Position numbers and translations under genes: made by a program. This document shows positions 1 to 9,332 of a DNA stretch of 64,000 nt, piece after piece (positions within the stretch are counted from its first letter, which is position 1; each line of letters starts with the position of its first letter). Under the pieces are notes generated by a model that saw nothing but the letters and a program-made list of their open reading frames with translations, did not search any database and was not told the origin of the DNA. Origin of the DNA: Demequina aurantiaca (GTDB taxonomy: Bacteria; Actinomycetota; Actinomycetes; Actinomycetales; Demequinaceae); assembly GCF_000975135.1 (NCBI RefSeq), contig NZ_BBRF01000001.1, forward strand, positions 1,056,380 to 1,120,379, in the 5' to 3' direction.

Positions 1-71
1 CCGATGCTTTGGCTGCGGCCCTCGCAGAGCCCCCGGTGGGGTTTGAGGTCGTCGAGGCACTGCTGACCTAA
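1..71 (+). CDS. C-terminal end of a truncated gene, possibly menD (SEPHCHC synthase)
   Basis: An open frame enters from the left edge, is read from base 3, and stops at TAA 69-71. The visible tail contains ALAEPPVGFEVVEALLT. MenD proteins of actinobacteria often end with a similar pattern (an LAAALA-type helix, a P-x-G turn and a terminal strand with VVE), and the next gene is isochorismate synthase, the enzyme just before MenD in menaquinone synthesis. Only about 22 codons are visible, so the identity rests mainly on context. It could be any gene that ends convergently with menF. Confidence 0.35.
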   Translation, partial: DALAAALAEPPVGFEVVEALLT

Positions 72-170
72 GAAACTGGGACGGTAAGGACCACCAGGAA
101 GCAGCGGTTGCTCAGAGCGTGCGGAATCGGACCAATAGCGGGCGAAGGCGCAGGGGCGGTGCAGGTGAGG

Positions 171-1433
171 CTAGAGCGCGCCTAGGGCCTTGCGCATGGG
201 CTCCAATTTGGCCTCCGACTCGGCCCATTCGGAATCCACCTCGGACATCGCCACGATGCCGCAGCCGGCGAAGAGCCGGGCGTGGCGGGGATCCTCGCGG
301 CTGATCTCCGCCGAACGCAGTCCGATGCACCATTCGCCGTCGCCCGCGGCATTCGTCCATCCCACGGGTCCGGCGTAGCGACCGCGGTCCAGGTCTTCGA
401 GTTCGTCGATGACGCGCGCCGCGGCCAAGGTGGGCGTGCCACATACCGCCGCCGAGGGGTGCAGTTCGCTGACTAACTCGAGCGACGTCGCCGAGTGGTT
501 CAGTACCCCGGTGACGTCCGTCGCCAGGTGCATCACGTTGGGAAGGTGCAGCACGGACGGCGCCTCAGGCACGTTGATGGACGCGCAGTGGTCGACCAGC
601 ACCTCGCTGACAGAGCGCACCGCGTATTCGTGCTCCTCGCGGTCCTTGGACGAGCGTGCGAGCGCTGCCGCGTGGGCCAGGTCCACCAGCTCGTCGCCCG
701 TGGGGCGGATGGTGCCCGCTAGCACGCGGGAGGTGACCAGACCATGGTCGACGCGGGCGAGCAACTCGGGCGTCGCGCCGACTAGCCCGTCCACGTGGAA
801 CGTCCAGCAGCTGGGGTAGTCGTCGGCGAGCGGACGCAACACGGCCCTGACGTCGATGGGGGCCGATGCCTGGGCTGCGACTGCTCGCGCCAGCACCACC
901 TTGTCCACCTCGCCGTGGACGATGCGGGTGACGGCAGTGCTCACCGCACGGCTCCAGGTCTCCCTGTCGCCTTCTTGAATCCGGACGTCGCCCAGAGGTG
1001 CGACGGAGACGGGATCGCCGAGCGCATCCGCGAGGGTGGGCATGGGCATCTCGGAGGATGTAGAGATCTCGGTGAGCCAGGCTTGGTCGCCACGCTTGCC
1101 AACGACGAACCGGGGCACCATCAGCGTCCCGCCCAGCGACGACGCGTCAGAGAAGGCGAAGGAACCGAAGGTGAGCAACCCGGTTCCGGGTAGGCGCAGG
1201 TCGTCGTGGACCTCGGCGTGGCGTGTCACCCGACGCCACCACGCGTTCGCATCGGTGTAGCGCGAGGGGCCGGCGCCGTCGAAGCGCTCGGCGATACCCC
1301 AGGCGATCAGTCCCTCGCCGCGGCGGATCCAGGACATGCCATCCGGCGGCAACAGGTCGAGCAGGTTGCCAGGGTCGGGTATGGGGACTGTCCGGGCGCG
1401 CAATGGCCCAGATGCTCCCGAATTCACGCTCAC
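171..1433 (-). CDS. menF: Isochorismate synthase (MenF/EntC/DhbC family)
   Basis: Converts chorismate to isochorismate, the entry step to menaquinone (or to a catechol siderophore). The 420-residue protein carries the chorismate-binding fold in its C-terminal two thirds: GEVDKVVLARAV (the lysine of the general base), GATPELLARV, VLAGTIRPTGDE, the isochorismate-type HPSAAVCGTP motif, YAGPVGW, and a final AGCGIV with downstream E-x3-K. The start is GTG at 1433. There is no Shine-Dalgarno sequence, but a TAGGGT -10 element sits exactly six bases upstream, so the mRNA is probably leaderless. The nearby quinone-linked genes favour a menaquinone role, and no siderophore genes are visible in this window. 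Confidence 0.9.
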   Translation of the reverse strand: MSVNSGASGPLRARTVPIPDPGNLLDLLPPDGMSWIRRGEGLIAWGIAERFDGAGPSRYTDANAWWRRVTRHAEVHDDLRLPGTGLLTFGSFAFSDASSLGGTLMVPRFVVGKRGDQAWLTEISTSSEMPMPTLADALGDPVSVAPLGDVRIQEGDRETWSRAVSTAVTRIVHGEVDKVVLARAVAAQASAPIDVRAVLRPLADDYPSCWTFHVDGLVGATPELLARVDHGLVTSRVLAGTIRPTGDELVDLAHAAALARSSKDREEHEYAVRSVSEVLVDHCASINVPEAPSVLHLPNVMHLATDVTGVLNHSATSLELVSELHPSAAVCGTPTLAAARVIDELEDLDRGRYAGPVGWTNAAGDGEWCIGLRSAEISREDPRHARLFAGCGIVAMSEVDSEWAESEAKLEPMRKALGAL

Positions 1434-1439
1434 GTCTCT

Positions 1440-1445
1440 ACCCTA
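1440..1445 (-). promoter_or_regulatory. -10 element of a leaderless menF promoter
   Basis: On the minus strand TAGGGT is followed by six bases (AGAGAC) and then the GTG start. A transcript starting six or seven bases after a TANNNT box would begin at the start codon itself. Four other genes here and the cysteine leader frame show the same geometry. Confidence 0.6.
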
Positions 1446-1455
1446 AGCCGCTGGG

Positions 1456-2760
1456 CTAGGGGGTCGTGTCCGCGATGGGGGAGAGAACGCGCGGTATCCG
1501 CAGGCCGAGGCGCTCGAGGTGATCGTTGGAGAACATCCCGGTGGGGTCGAGGCGTTCGAAGAGCTCGCGGGTCGCCCCCAACATCGGGGTGACGCGCTCG
1601 ATGTCGGCGGCGTCAAACAGGTGCAGCTTGCCCCAATGTGGGCGAGCGGCGAAGGGCTCCAGCGCGTCCTCAATCAGTGGCAGCACCAGCTGCACCTGCG
1701 CCGGACTGTTGCGCCACGTGAAGTGGATCGCGAGGCTCTCGCGCTCGAACGCCCCGCTGAGCCACAACTCGTCTGAGGCGACGGTCCGCAGTTCCGTCAC
1801 CAACAGGTGCGGGGCGATGGCCGAGGCGTGGGTCTGGACCGCAACCAGCGCATCGGCCGCACTGGCCAGCGGCACAAAGTACTCCGTCTGAATCTCATCA
1901 CCGTTGCTGGGGGTGTTGTCGAGGCGGAAGTGCGGCAAGCGGTCTAGCCACCGACCCTCAACGCCGAGCTGCTCGGTGAGCGCTGCGGGGTCCCCTCCCA
2001 CCAGGTTGGTGGGTCCGGTCAGCCGTGTCGCGCCAAGCCAGTCTGCGGGGACGAGCAGCGTGGTCGCGTCGAGCCGAGACTTCACCCACACCTGCTCGAG
2101 CGAGTACTCCGCCCATGTGGTGAACAGGCTCACGGAGTAGCCCGCGCCTACGACCGCATCGACGTCTGCCAGCAGCGTGTCCCACGGTAATCCCGTGTAG
2201 ACGTCCTGGCGCATCGCGAAGCTGGGCTGAATGTCCAGCGTGATTCGCGTGAGTATTCCATAGGCGCCCAGGCCGACCACGAGCGCCTCGAAGTCCTGGT
2301 TGCCGCGGGCGACCGTGGCGACCTCACCGCTCGCATTGACGTACTCGAAGCCCGCGACGGCGGTCGCGAGGGAGCCGTTGGTGACGCCGGAGCCATGAGT
2401 GCCGGTGGCAACAGCGCCGGCCACGGAGATGTGGGGGAGCGAGCCCATGTTGTGCAGCGCGAAGCCCTGACTCTCAAGCCAGGTCGCGAGGTGGCCGTAC
2501 GCGGCTCCCGCTCCAACCGTGACGGTCATGGTCGCCTCGTCGATGACCGCGTCGGGTGCGATCCCCGTGACGGTCACGAGCGTTCCCGAGGAGTCCGCGA
2601 GGTCCGTGAACGAGTGCCGGGTGCCGAGGGCGCGCACGCGGCCGCCGGAGGATGCCGCCCGGCGCACGACACCCTGCACCTCCGCGACGGTCGTGGCTGA
2701 GACGACCCCCGTCGCCGCGAACTGATGGGTTCCCGCCCAGGTGCCGCCGACGTCGCTCAC
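1456..2760 (-). CDS. aldO: FAD-linked alditol (xylitol/sorbitol) oxidase
   Basis: A 434-residue VAO/PCMH-fold oxidase that oxidises the terminal alcohol of sugar alcohols to aldoses and makes H2O2. It follows Streptomyces AldO along its whole length. The covalent-FAD histidine is H49 in LGTRHSF. The FAD/substrate segment is NMGSLPHISVAGAVATGTHG with S107. The pocket residues E323 and R325 (TELRTV), H346 and T348 (IHFTW) and K378 (PHWGK) fall at the AldO positions plus three. Starts at GTG 2760 behind AGGAGG. It stands alone, divergent from the MenJ-like gene. Gulonolactone oxidases are relatives, but the pocket residues fit alditol oxidase better. Confidence 0.85.
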   Translation of the reverse strand: MSDVGGTWAGTHQFAATGVVSATTVAEVQGVVRRAASSGGRVRALGTRHSFTDLADSSGTLVTVTGIAPDAVIDEATMTVTVGAGAAYGHLATWLESQGFALHNMGSLPHISVAGAVATGTHGSGVTNGSLATAVAGFEYVNASGEVATVARGNQDFEALVVGLGAYGILTRITLDIQPSFAMRQDVYTGLPWDTLLADVDAVVGAGYSVSLFTTWAEYSLEQVWVKSRLDATTLLVPADWLGATRLTGPTNLVGGDPAALTEQLGVEGRWLDRLPHFRLDNTPSNGDEIQTEYFVPLASAADALVAVQTHASAIAPHLLVTELRTVASDELWLSGAFERESLAIHFTWRNSPAQVQLVLPLIEDALEPFAARPHWGKLHLFDAADIERVTPMLGATRELFERLDPTGMFSNDHLERLGLRIPRVLSPIADTTP

Positions 2761-2970
2761 TCATGCCTCCTCGTAGGCGCGCTGTCCGCGCACTGGGTCG
2801 CTCCACGAGAGTTCCCGCAGTGCGTTGAATCTCACACTACGGCGACACGGCAGCCACGGGCACCCTCAAAACATGCAAATTCCCTCCTATATATTTACGC
2901 GCGAATTTCGTTGCGTTATTTGCGCTGGTAATGACCAGGAGGATGTGCGCGGGCACCCGTTCACGGCGCG

Positions 2971-2976
2971 TACCCT
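2971..2976 (+). promoter_or_regulatory. -10 element of a leaderless promoter for the MenJ-like gene
   Basis: TACCCT is followed by six bases (AGACGC) and the GTG start at 2983. No Shine-Dalgarno sequence lies in front of the gene and no clear -35 can be seen. The rest of the 222-base divergent interval (2761-2982) holds an AT-rich patch at about 2874-2926 and no gene. Confidence 0.6.
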
Positions 2977-2982
2977 AGACGC

Positions 2983-4260
2983 GTGAGAACTGAAGCCGAT
3001 GTCATCGTGATAGGCGCGGGCCCTGGTGGCTCTGCCGCAGCGTATTACCTGGCACAAGAGGGTTTTGACGTGATCGCCCTCGAGAAGTCACGCTTCCCCC
3101 GCGAGAAGGTTTGCGGCGACGGACTCACGCCACGCGCCGTTCGTGAGCTGCAGATGATCGGTCTCGAGACCCCCCGCGAGGACGGCTGGATCCCCAGCAA
3201 GGGCCTGCGCATGGTGGGCGGTGGCCACCGTCTTGAGTTTCCGTGGCACGACCTCGAGTCCTTCCCCGACTACGGCCTGAGCCTGCCTCGTGCGGCCTTC
3301 GACCACAAGCTTGCCGAGCACGCGCGTGCCGGCGGTGCGGACGTGCGCGAGGGCTGGTTCGTGACTGGCTCCACTCGCGACGAGCGCTCGGGACGCGTCA
3401 CCGGAGTGACGGCCAAGCAGACTGACGAGAAGGGCCGCAAGGTGGGTGACGAGGTCACCTACACCGCCCCACTGGTCATCGCCGCCGACGGTGTGAGTGC
3501 CCGCATCGCCTTGGGATTGGGAATCGAGCGCAAGCAGAACCGCCCCATCGGTGTGGCCGTCCGTACCTATTACGAGACCCCGCGCCACGCAGAGGAGTGG
3601 ATGGAGGGCCACCTCGAAATCTGGGACGGTGAGCGCGGCAACTCCAAGCTCCTGCCAGGCTACGGCTGGATTTTCCCGCTAGGCGACGGCACTGCCAACG
3701 TGGGCCTGGGCACCCTGAGCGCCAAGGGCAAGCCCTCCAAGCTCGACCACCGCGCGCTCATGGCCGACTGGCTCGACCACTCCGCCGCGGACTGGGAGTT
3801 CGGCAACCAGATCGGCGACATCAAGGGCGCGGCGATCCCGATGGCCTTCAACCGCCAACCGCATTACGTCCCCGGCATGATGCTCGTGGGTGACTCCGGT
3901 GGCATGGTCAACCCGTTCAACGGCGAGGGGATTGCCTACGCGATGCAGGCCGCACGCCGCGCCACCGAGGCGGCCGTCGCCTCGCGCGCCGCGACTACGG
4001 ACGATGCTGCCGAGGCCGCGTTGGCCTCGTACGCTCAAATGATGAAGGATGACTTGGGTGGGTACTACTCGCTCGGTCGGGTGTTCGCGAATCTTGTGGA
4101 ACACCCGTCGGTGATGCGCATCTGCACCCGGTACGGGCTCGCGAGTCCGCTAGTGATGGAATTTACTTCTAGACTGCTAGCAGATGTCTATGAGCCGCGC
4201 GGGGGCAATTGGGCCGACAAATTGCTGTCAGCCCTGACTAAAGTTGCCCCGGCGGCTTAG
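2983..4260 (+). CDS. Geranylgeranyl-reductase-family flavoprotein, probable menaquinone isoprenyl reductase (MenJ-like)
   Basis: A 425-residue FAD oxidoreductase. It has an N-terminal dinucleotide fold (GAGPGG, residues 11-16), the family CGDGLTP segment (C44) and the second FAD motif MLVGDSGGMVNPFNGEG. Members reduce isoprenoid double bonds. In actinobacteria the copy next to nuo partially saturates the menaquinone side chain (MenJ in mycobacteria). It starts at GTG 2983, apparently leaderless. The nuoA gene begins 54 bases after its stop, so the two may be co-transcribed or nuoA may have its own promoter. Geranylgeranyl-lipid reductases cannot be excluded from sequence, but the neighbourhood of nuo and a long-chain prenyl synthase favours the quinone. 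Confidence 0.8.
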   Translation: MRTEADVIVIGAGPGGSAAAYYLAQEGFDVIALEKSRFPREKVCGDGLTPRAVRELQMIGLETPREDGWIPSKGLRMVGGGHRLEFPWHDLESFPDYGLSLPRAAFDHKLAEHARAGGADVREGWFVTGSTRDERSGRVTGVTAKQTDEKGRKVGDEVTYTAPLVIAADGVSARIALGLGIERKQNRPIGVAVRTYYETPRHAEEWMEGHLEIWDGERGNSKLLPGYGWIFPLGDGTANVGLGTLSAKGKPSKLDHRALMADWLDHSAADWEFGNQIGDIKGAAIPMAFNRQPHYVPGMMLVGDSGGMVNPFNGEGIAYAMQAARRATEAAVASRAATTDDAAEAALASYAQMMKDDLGGYYSLGRVFANLVEHPSVMRICTRYGLASPLVMEFTSRLLADVYEPRGGNWADKLLSALTKVAPAA

Positions 4261-4314
4261 ACGCGTGTCCGAGAACAGTTTTGACCAAGGTGGACGTATG
4301 AAAGGAAGCGCGAA

Positions 4315-4674
4315 GTGAATCCCTACGTGCCGATCGTCGCGATGATTACCATCGCTGGTCTCATGGCCCTAGGTGGCGTCATCATCAGTTCGATGCTGGG
4401 GCCCAAGCGCTACAACTCGGCGAAGCTTGACCGCTACGAGTCCGGCCTGCAGCCCACCCCGGGCGCGGCCGGCGGTGGTCGCATCCCGATCAAGTACTAC
4501 CTGGTCGCAATGACCTTCATTATTTTCGACATCGAAGTGGTGTTCCTCTACCCGTGGGCAGTGGCGCACCAAGCACTCGGCTGGTTTGGTCTGATCGCAA
4601 TCATGACTTTCCTGTTCCTCATCACGATTCCGTTTGTGTATGAGTGGCGCCGCGGCGGATTTGAGTGGGAGTAA
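4315..4674 (+). CDS. nuoA: NADH-quinone oxidoreductase subunit A
   Basis: A small membrane subunit (119 residues, three hydrophobic segments) at the junction between the membrane arm and the peripheral arm of complex I. The family segment with KYYLVAMTFIIFDIEVVFLYPWA is present, including the conserved acidic residues of the FDIE motif. It starts at GTG 4315 behind AAAGGAAG. It opens a run of fourteen nuo genes in the usual order, with nuoB three bases after its stop. Confidence 0.95.
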   Translation: MNPYVPIVAMITIAGLMALGGVIISSMLGPKRYNSAKLDRYESGLQPTPGAAGGGRIPIKYYLVAMTFIIFDIEVVFLYPWAVAHQALGWFGLIAIMTFLFLITIPFVYEWRRGGFEWE

Positions 4675-4677
4675 AAA

Positions 4678-5229
4678 ATGGGACTTGAAGAAAACGCACC
4701 TCCGTTCATGCTCGGTGGAGTCGAGGATTTCCTTGGTTACATGCGAGCGGGTTCGCTGTGGCCAGCGACGTTCGGCCTCGCCTGCTGTGCCATCGAGATG
4801 ATGGCCACGGGCACGCCCCGCTTCGACATCGCGCGGCTCGGCTCCGAGGTCTTCCGTGGGTCTCCGCGCCAGGCCGACATGATGCTGGTCGCCGGCCGTG
4901 TCTCCAACAAGATGGCACCGATTCTTCGCCAGGTCTATGACCAGATGGCCGAGCCCAAGTGGGTCATCGCGATGGGTGTCTGCTCATCCTCGGGTGGCAT
5001 GTTCAATAACTACGCGATCGTGCAGGGCGTGGACCACGTGGTGCCCGTCGACATCTACCTGCCGGGCTGCCCGCCTCGCCCAGAGATGCTGCTCAATGCA
5101 CTGGTCGAGCTTCAGAACCAGATTCGCAACACGCCCCTGGGCGCGAACCGCAAGGAGATGGCCGCCGCCGCGGAGCGCGCCGCCCTTGAGGCGACGCCCA
5201 CGTCCGACATGAAGGGACTGCTCCGTTGA
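4678..5229 (+). CDS. nuoB: NADH-quinone oxidoreductase subunit B
   Basis: A 183-residue peripheral subunit that holds the terminal [4Fe-4S] cluster N2, which passes electrons to menaquinone. All four cysteine positions are present: the vicinal pair in [11 protein letters not shown], one in [10 protein letters not shown] and one in [11 protein letters not shown] start; its TGA stop overlaps the TTG start of nuoC, so the two are translationally coupled. The C-terminal tail after about residue 160 is Ala/Glu-rich and shows no motif. Confidence 0.96.
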   Translation: MGLEENAPPFMLGGVEDFLGYMRAGSLWPATFGLACCAIEMMATGTPRFDIARLGSEVFRGSPRQADMMLVAGRVSNKMAPILRQVYDQMAEPKWVIAMGVCSSSGGMFNNYAIVQGVDHVVPVDIYLPGCPPRPEMLLNALVELQNQIRNTPLGANRKEMAAAAERAALEATPTSDMKGLLR

Positions 5230-6002
5230 GCGACAAGGTCTCAAAGAAGGACGCGCCCAAGAAGTCTCCTGTCGAGACGGCCCCCAAGAAGACGGACATC
5301 GAGGAGAGCAATGTCGACATCTCCTCCGCAATTCCGGACCCCGAGGGTCGCGCTCCCATCACGCTGATCAACGTCCGCGAGGGCATGTTCTCCGGCGCAG
5401 GTGACACCTCTGGCTTCGGCGGCCTTACCCAGGCCGTGCAGATGCCTGGCAGTTCTGAGCGCCCCTATGGCGAGTGGTTCGACGGCGTCGTGGACATCCT
5501 CGAGGAACTGCTGGGGGACGATGCTGACGAGGCTTTCGAATACGTCGTGGTCGACCGCGGCGAGTTGACGATCTACGTAAACCGCGATCACCTGCTGACC
5601 GTCATGACGCACCTGCGGGACGACCAGGACCTGCGATTTGAGTTCTGTCTGGGAGTCTCCGGCGTGCACTATCCGGACGACACGGGCCGCGAACTCCACG
5701 CGGTGTACCCGATGCACTCCATCACGCACAACCGCCACGTCCGCATCGAGGTGGCCGTCGCCATCGACGACCCGCACATGCCGTCCATCACCAGCGTCTA
5801 CCCGGCCAACAACTGGCATGAGCGCGAGACCTGGGACTTCTTCGGCATCATCTTTGACGGCCACCCGTCGCTCGCCCGCATCGAAATGCCCGACGACTGG
5901 GTGGGTCACCCCCAGCGTAAGGACTACCCGCTGGGCGGAATCCCCGTCGAGTACAAGGGCGCGACGATCCCATCACCCGACACGCGGAGGCAGTACCGAT
6001 GA
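5226..6002 (+). CDS. nuoC: NADH-quinone oxidoreductase subunit C
   Basis: A 258-residue hydrophilic subunit of the connecting domain, separate from NuoD (in E. coli the two are fused). The signature region [18 protein letters not shown] followed by [11 protein letters not shown] is intact. The first 30 residues form a Lys-rich, Ala/Pro extension that looks disordered. The start is TTG at 5226, inside the nuoB stop (overlap TTGA), and the stop overlaps the nuoD ATG. Similar N-terminal extensions are known in actinobacterial NuoC. Confidence 0.95.
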   Translation: MSDKVSKKDAPKKSPVETAPKKTDIEESNVDISSAIPDPEGRAPITLINVREGMFSGAGDTSGFGGLTQAVQMPGSSERPYGEWFDGVVDILEELLGDDADEAFEYVVVDRGELTIYVNRDHLLTVMTHLRDDQDLRFEFCLGVSGVHYPDDTGRELHAVYPMHSITHNRHVRIEVAVAIDDPHMPSITSVYPANNWHERETWDFFGIIFDGHPSLARIEMPDDWVGHPQRKDYPLGGIPVEYKGATIPSPDTRRQYR

Positions 6003-7348
6003 GCCCGCAGACTTTCAGCACCCACGCGACGGGCGCCTTCTCGGCCGACGAGGACGCACCCGAGTACACCGCGTACGGCCAGGACTGGTCGGACATCGCG
6101 GAAGAGGCCAAGCGTCTCGGCCAGCAGCGCATCGTCGTCAATATGGGCCCGCAGCACCCGTCCACCCACGGCGTTCTGCGCGTGATGCTCGAAATCGAAG
6201 GCGAGACGGTCACCGAGGCCCGTGCCGGCATCGGCTTCCTGCACACGGGCATCGAGAAGAACATGGAATTCCGCACCTGGACCCAGGGCGTGACGTTCTG
6301 TACTCGTATGGACTACGTCCAGTCGATGTTCCAGGAGGTCGTCTACTGCCTCGGGATCGAGAAGCTGCTCGGCATTACTGACGACATCCCCGAGCGCGCC
6401 AACGTGCTGCGCGTGCTCATGATGGAGCTCACTCGAATCGGCTCCCACCTGGTCGCCATCGGTACAGGCGGCAACGAGATGGGCGCCACCACGGTGATGA
6501 CTACCGCGTTCATCGCGCGTGAGCAGACGTTCCGCGTGATCGAGATGATCACCGGCCTGCGCACCAACAACGCCTACATCCGTCCCGGCGGTGTTTCGCA
6601 GGACACACCCGAGGGCGCGGTTGACTACATCCGCGAGCTGATGCCCGACGTCAAGCAGCGCCTCGACGAACTCGCGGATCTGCAGCTCGAAAACCCCATC
6701 TTCAAGCTCCGCCTCAAGGGCATCGCAAATCTGAACCTGTCCTCCGCGATGGCGCTTGGCGTCACGGGCCCAATGCTGCGGTCGGCCGGTCTGCCGTACG
6801 ACATGCGCAAGACCAACCCGTACTGCGGCTATGAGACCTACGACTTCCAGGTCCCCACGTCCACGGACGAGGACGCGTACTCGCGCGTCGTGCTCCGCAT
6901 GGAGGAGTGCTACGAGTCGCTCAAGATCATTGAGCAGTGCTGCGACCGTCTGGACGCCATGGAGGGTCAGCCCGTCATGGTCGCCGACAAGAAGATCGCA
7001 TGGCCCGCTCAGCTTGCGCTGGGTCCCGACGGCCAGGGCAACTCGCTCGACCACATCCAGCACATCATGGGTCAGTCCATGGAAGCGCTGATTCACCACT
7101 TCAAGCTGGTCACTGAGGGCTTCCCCGTGCCGGCCGGTCAGGTCTATCAGCAGATCGAGAGCCCTAAGGGCGTGCTCGGTGTGCACCTCGTGAGCGACGG
7201 CGGAACTAAGCCGTGGCGTGCCCACTTCCGCGACCCGGGCTTCAACCACCTGCAGGCGCTGTCGATTCTCTGCCAGGGTGGACAGGTGGCCGATGTGGTG
7301 GTCGCCATCGCGACTATGGACTTCGTGCTGGGAGGCGTAGACCGATGA
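5999..7348 (+). CDS. nuoD: NADH-quinone oxidoreductase subunit D (49-kDa type)
   Basis: A 449-residue subunit that forms the quinone pocket with NuoB. It contains [13 protein letters not shown], whose histidine contacts the quinone head group, and [13 protein letters not shown]. The C-terminus carries the hydrogenase-like FLLG-type end (DFVLGGVDR). ATG 5999 overlaps the nuoC stop by four bases, and the stop overlaps nuoE in the same way. Full length, no defect visible. Confidence 0.96.
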   Translation: MSPQTFSTHATGAFSADEDAPEYTAYGQDWSDIAEEAKRLGQQRIVVNMGPQHPSTHGVLRVMLEIEGETVTEARAGIGFLHTGIEKNMEFRTWTQGVTFCTRMDYVQSMFQEVVYCLGIEKLLGITDDIPERANVLRVLMMELTRIGSHLVAIGTGGNEMGATTVMTTAFIAREQTFRVIEMITGLRTNNAYIRPGGVSQDTPEGAVDYIRELMPDVKQRLDELADLQLENPIFKLRLKGIANLNLSSAMALGVTGPMLRSAGLPYDMRKTNPYCGYETYDFQVPTSTDEDAYSRVVLRMEECYESLKIIEQCCDRLDAMEGQPVMVADKKIAWPAQLALGPDGQGNSLDHIQHIMGQSMEALIHHFKLVTEGFPVPAGQVYQQIESPKGVLGVHLVSDGGTKPWRAHFRDPGFNHLQALSILCQGGQVADVVVAIATMDFVLGGVDR

Positions 7349-8001
7349 GTTACGACGAGCAGACCCTTGAGGGCCTGACCAAGGATGCGGCCGAGATCAT
7401 CGGCCGTTACCCCGTCAAGCGCTCCGCGCTCCTGCCACTACTGCACTTGGTGCAGTCGATCGATGGCTACGTCAGCCCCGACGGCATCGCGTTCTGCGCC
7501 GAGCAGGTGGAGTTGACCTCCGCCGAGGTCAGCGCGGTCGCCACGTTCTACACGCAGTACAAGCGCCGCCCCAACGGCGAGTACGCGGTGGGCGTGTGCA
7601 CCAACACCCTGTGCGCCATCATGGGCGGCGACGAGATCTACCGTCAGGTATCCGAGCGCCTCGGCGTTGGCCACGACGAGACCACGGCTGACGGCAAGGT
7701 CACGCTGGAGCGACTCGAGTGCAACGCCGCTTGTGACTACGCGCCCGTGATGATGATCAACTGGGAGTTCTTTGACGACCAGACGCCGGAGAGCGCCCTC
7801 AAGGTTATCGACGACATTCTTGCTGGTAAGGCCGTGGTTCCCACCCGCGGCGCCAACACCGTCGCCAGCTTCAAGGAAACCTCGCGTGTCCTCGCCGGCT
7901 TCCAGGATGGTCGCGCGGACGAGGACCAGGGCATTGGCGAGCCGACGCTCGCGGGCCTCAAGGTCGCCAAGGACCAGGGTTGGAAGGAGGCGGGCAAGTG
8001 A
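7345..8001 (+). CDS. nuoE: NADH-quinone oxidoreductase subunit E (24-kDa type)
   Basis: A thioredoxin-like subunit that carries [2Fe-2S] cluster N1a next to the NADH site. The ligands are C-x4-C in [10 protein letters not shown] and C-x3-C in [10 protein letters not shown] chose ATG 7345 (218 residues), which overlaps the nuoD stop as ATGA. An in-frame start at 7213 would add 44 residues with no resemblance to NuoE. The protein is longer than E. coli NuoE (about 166) because of a C-terminal tail after the ferredoxin-like domain. Confidence 0.94.
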   Translation: MSYDEQTLEGLTKDAAEIIGRYPVKRSALLPLLHLVQSIDGYVSPDGIAFCAEQVELTSAEVSAVATFYTQYKRRPNGEYAVGVCTNTLCAIMGGDEIYRQVSERLGVGHDETTADGKVTLERLECNAACDYAPVMMINWEFFDDQTPESALKVIDDILAGKAVVPTRGANTVASFKETSRVLAGFQDGRADEDQGIGEPTLAGLKVAKDQGWKEAGK

Positions 8002-9332
8002 CCGATCTGACTCCCGTCCTGAGCGCCACGTGGGGCGCCGAGAACTCCTGGACCCTCGACACGTACACCAATCACGGTGGCTATGCAGGTCTGAAGAAGG
8101 CTCTCGCCATGGAGCCCACAGACATCGTCGCGGCGGTGAAGGACTCGGGCTTGCGCGGACGCGGAGGCGCAGGCTTCCCCACGGGAATGAAGTGGGGCTT
8201 CCTGCCCCCGGACGACGGCCTTCCGCGCTACCTCGTGGTCAACGCGGATGAGTCTGAGCCGGGCACGTGCAAGGACATTCCCACGATGCTGAGCGCACCG
8301 CACACCCTGATCGAGGGCGTGGCCATCACGTCCTTCGCCATCGGCTGCAACCACGCCTTTATCTACGTGCGCGGCGAGGTCGTTCACGTCTACCGCCGTC
8401 TCATGAAGGCGGTCGAGGAAGCCTACGCGGCCGGACATCTCGGCAAGAACATTCACGGCACGGGCTTCGACCTGGACGTCACGGTTCACGCCGGCGCCGG
8501 AGCGTACATCTGTGGCGAGGAGACCGCACTGCTCGACTCGCTCGAGGGCCGCCGCGGCCAGCCGCGCCTTAAGCCGCCGTTCCCCGCCGTCGCCGGTCTC
8601 TACGCGCGACCCACTGTGGTCAACAACGTGGAGTCCATCGCCTCGGTCCCGGCCATCATCGACCGTGGCGTGGACTGGTTCACGTCCATGGGCACCGAGC
8701 GTTCCAAGGGCATGGGCTTCTTCTCGCTGTCCGGCCACGTCAAGAACCCCGGTCAATATGAGGCGCCGCTTGGCATCACGCTGCGCGAGCTTCTCGAGAT
8801 GGCCGGCGGCATGCGCGAGGGTCACGAACTCAAGTTCTGGACCCCCGGCGGATCCTCGACTCCCATCTTCACCGACGAGCACCTCGACACTCCGCTGGAT
8901 TACGAATCCGTGGGTGCGGCAGGCTCCATGCTCGGTACGCGCGCCCTACAGATTTTCGACGAGACCACGTGCGTGGTGCGCGCCGTCACCCGCTGGACCG
9001 AGTTCTACAAGCATGAGTCCTGCGGTAAGTGCACCCCGTGCCGCGAGGGCACGTACTGGCTCGCGTTGATTCTGAAGCGCCTCGAGGCCGGTACCGGCAC
9101 TGAGGCCGACATCCAGCAGTTGCTCGACACCTGCGACTCGATCCTGGGCCGCGCGTTCTGCGCCTTAGGCGACGGCGCCACGTCCTGCATCACGTCGTCA
9201 GTCAAGCTGTTCAAGGAAGAGTACGAGGCCCACGTCACCCAGGGTGGCTGCCCATTCGACCACTCCGCATCCGCGCTATTCGAGTACGCCGATGCGTCCG
9301 ATGCGCCCGCTATCGAGGAGGCACACGCATGA
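7998..9332 (+). CDS. nuoF: NADH-quinone oxidoreductase subunit F (51-kDa, NADH-binding)
   Basis: The NADH-oxidising subunit with FMN and cluster N3. Seen here are the glycine-rich nucleotide loop GLRGRGGAGFPTGMKWGF, the FMN region AGAGAYICGEETALLDSLEG, and the cluster motif ESCGKCTPCREG with the distal cysteine in GRAFCALGDGA. The start is GTG 7998 (444 residues), overlapping the nuoE stop and preceded by GAAGGAGG at 7983-7990. An earlier in-frame start at 7980 would put the ribosome-binding site inside the gene, so I rejected it. Confidence 0.96.
   Translation: MTDLTPVLSATWGAENSWTLDTYTNHGGYAGLKKALAMEPTDIVAAVKDSGLRGRGGAGFPTGMKWGFLPPDDGLPRYLVVNADESEPGTCKDIPTMLSAPHTLIEGVAITSFAIGCNHAFIYVRGEVVHVYRRLMKAVEEAYAAGHLGKNIHGTGFDLDVTVHAGAGAYICGEETALLDSLEGRRGQPRLKPPFPAVAGLYARPTVVNNVESIASVPAIIDRGVDWFTSMGTERSKGMGFFSLSGHVKNPGQYEAPLGITLRELLEMAGGMREGHELKFWTPGGSSTPIFTDEHLDTPLDYESVGAAGSMLGTRALQIFDETTCVVRAVTRWTEFYKHESCGKCTPCREGTYWLALILKRLEAGTGTEADIQQLLDTCDSILGRAFCALGDGATSCITSSVKLFKEEYEAHVTQGGCPFDHSASALFEYADASDAPAIEEAHA

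Noticed and set aside
5924..7249. A 441-codon frame antisense to nuoD
   Set aside because: Shadow of nuoD; the sense product is intact and conserved.
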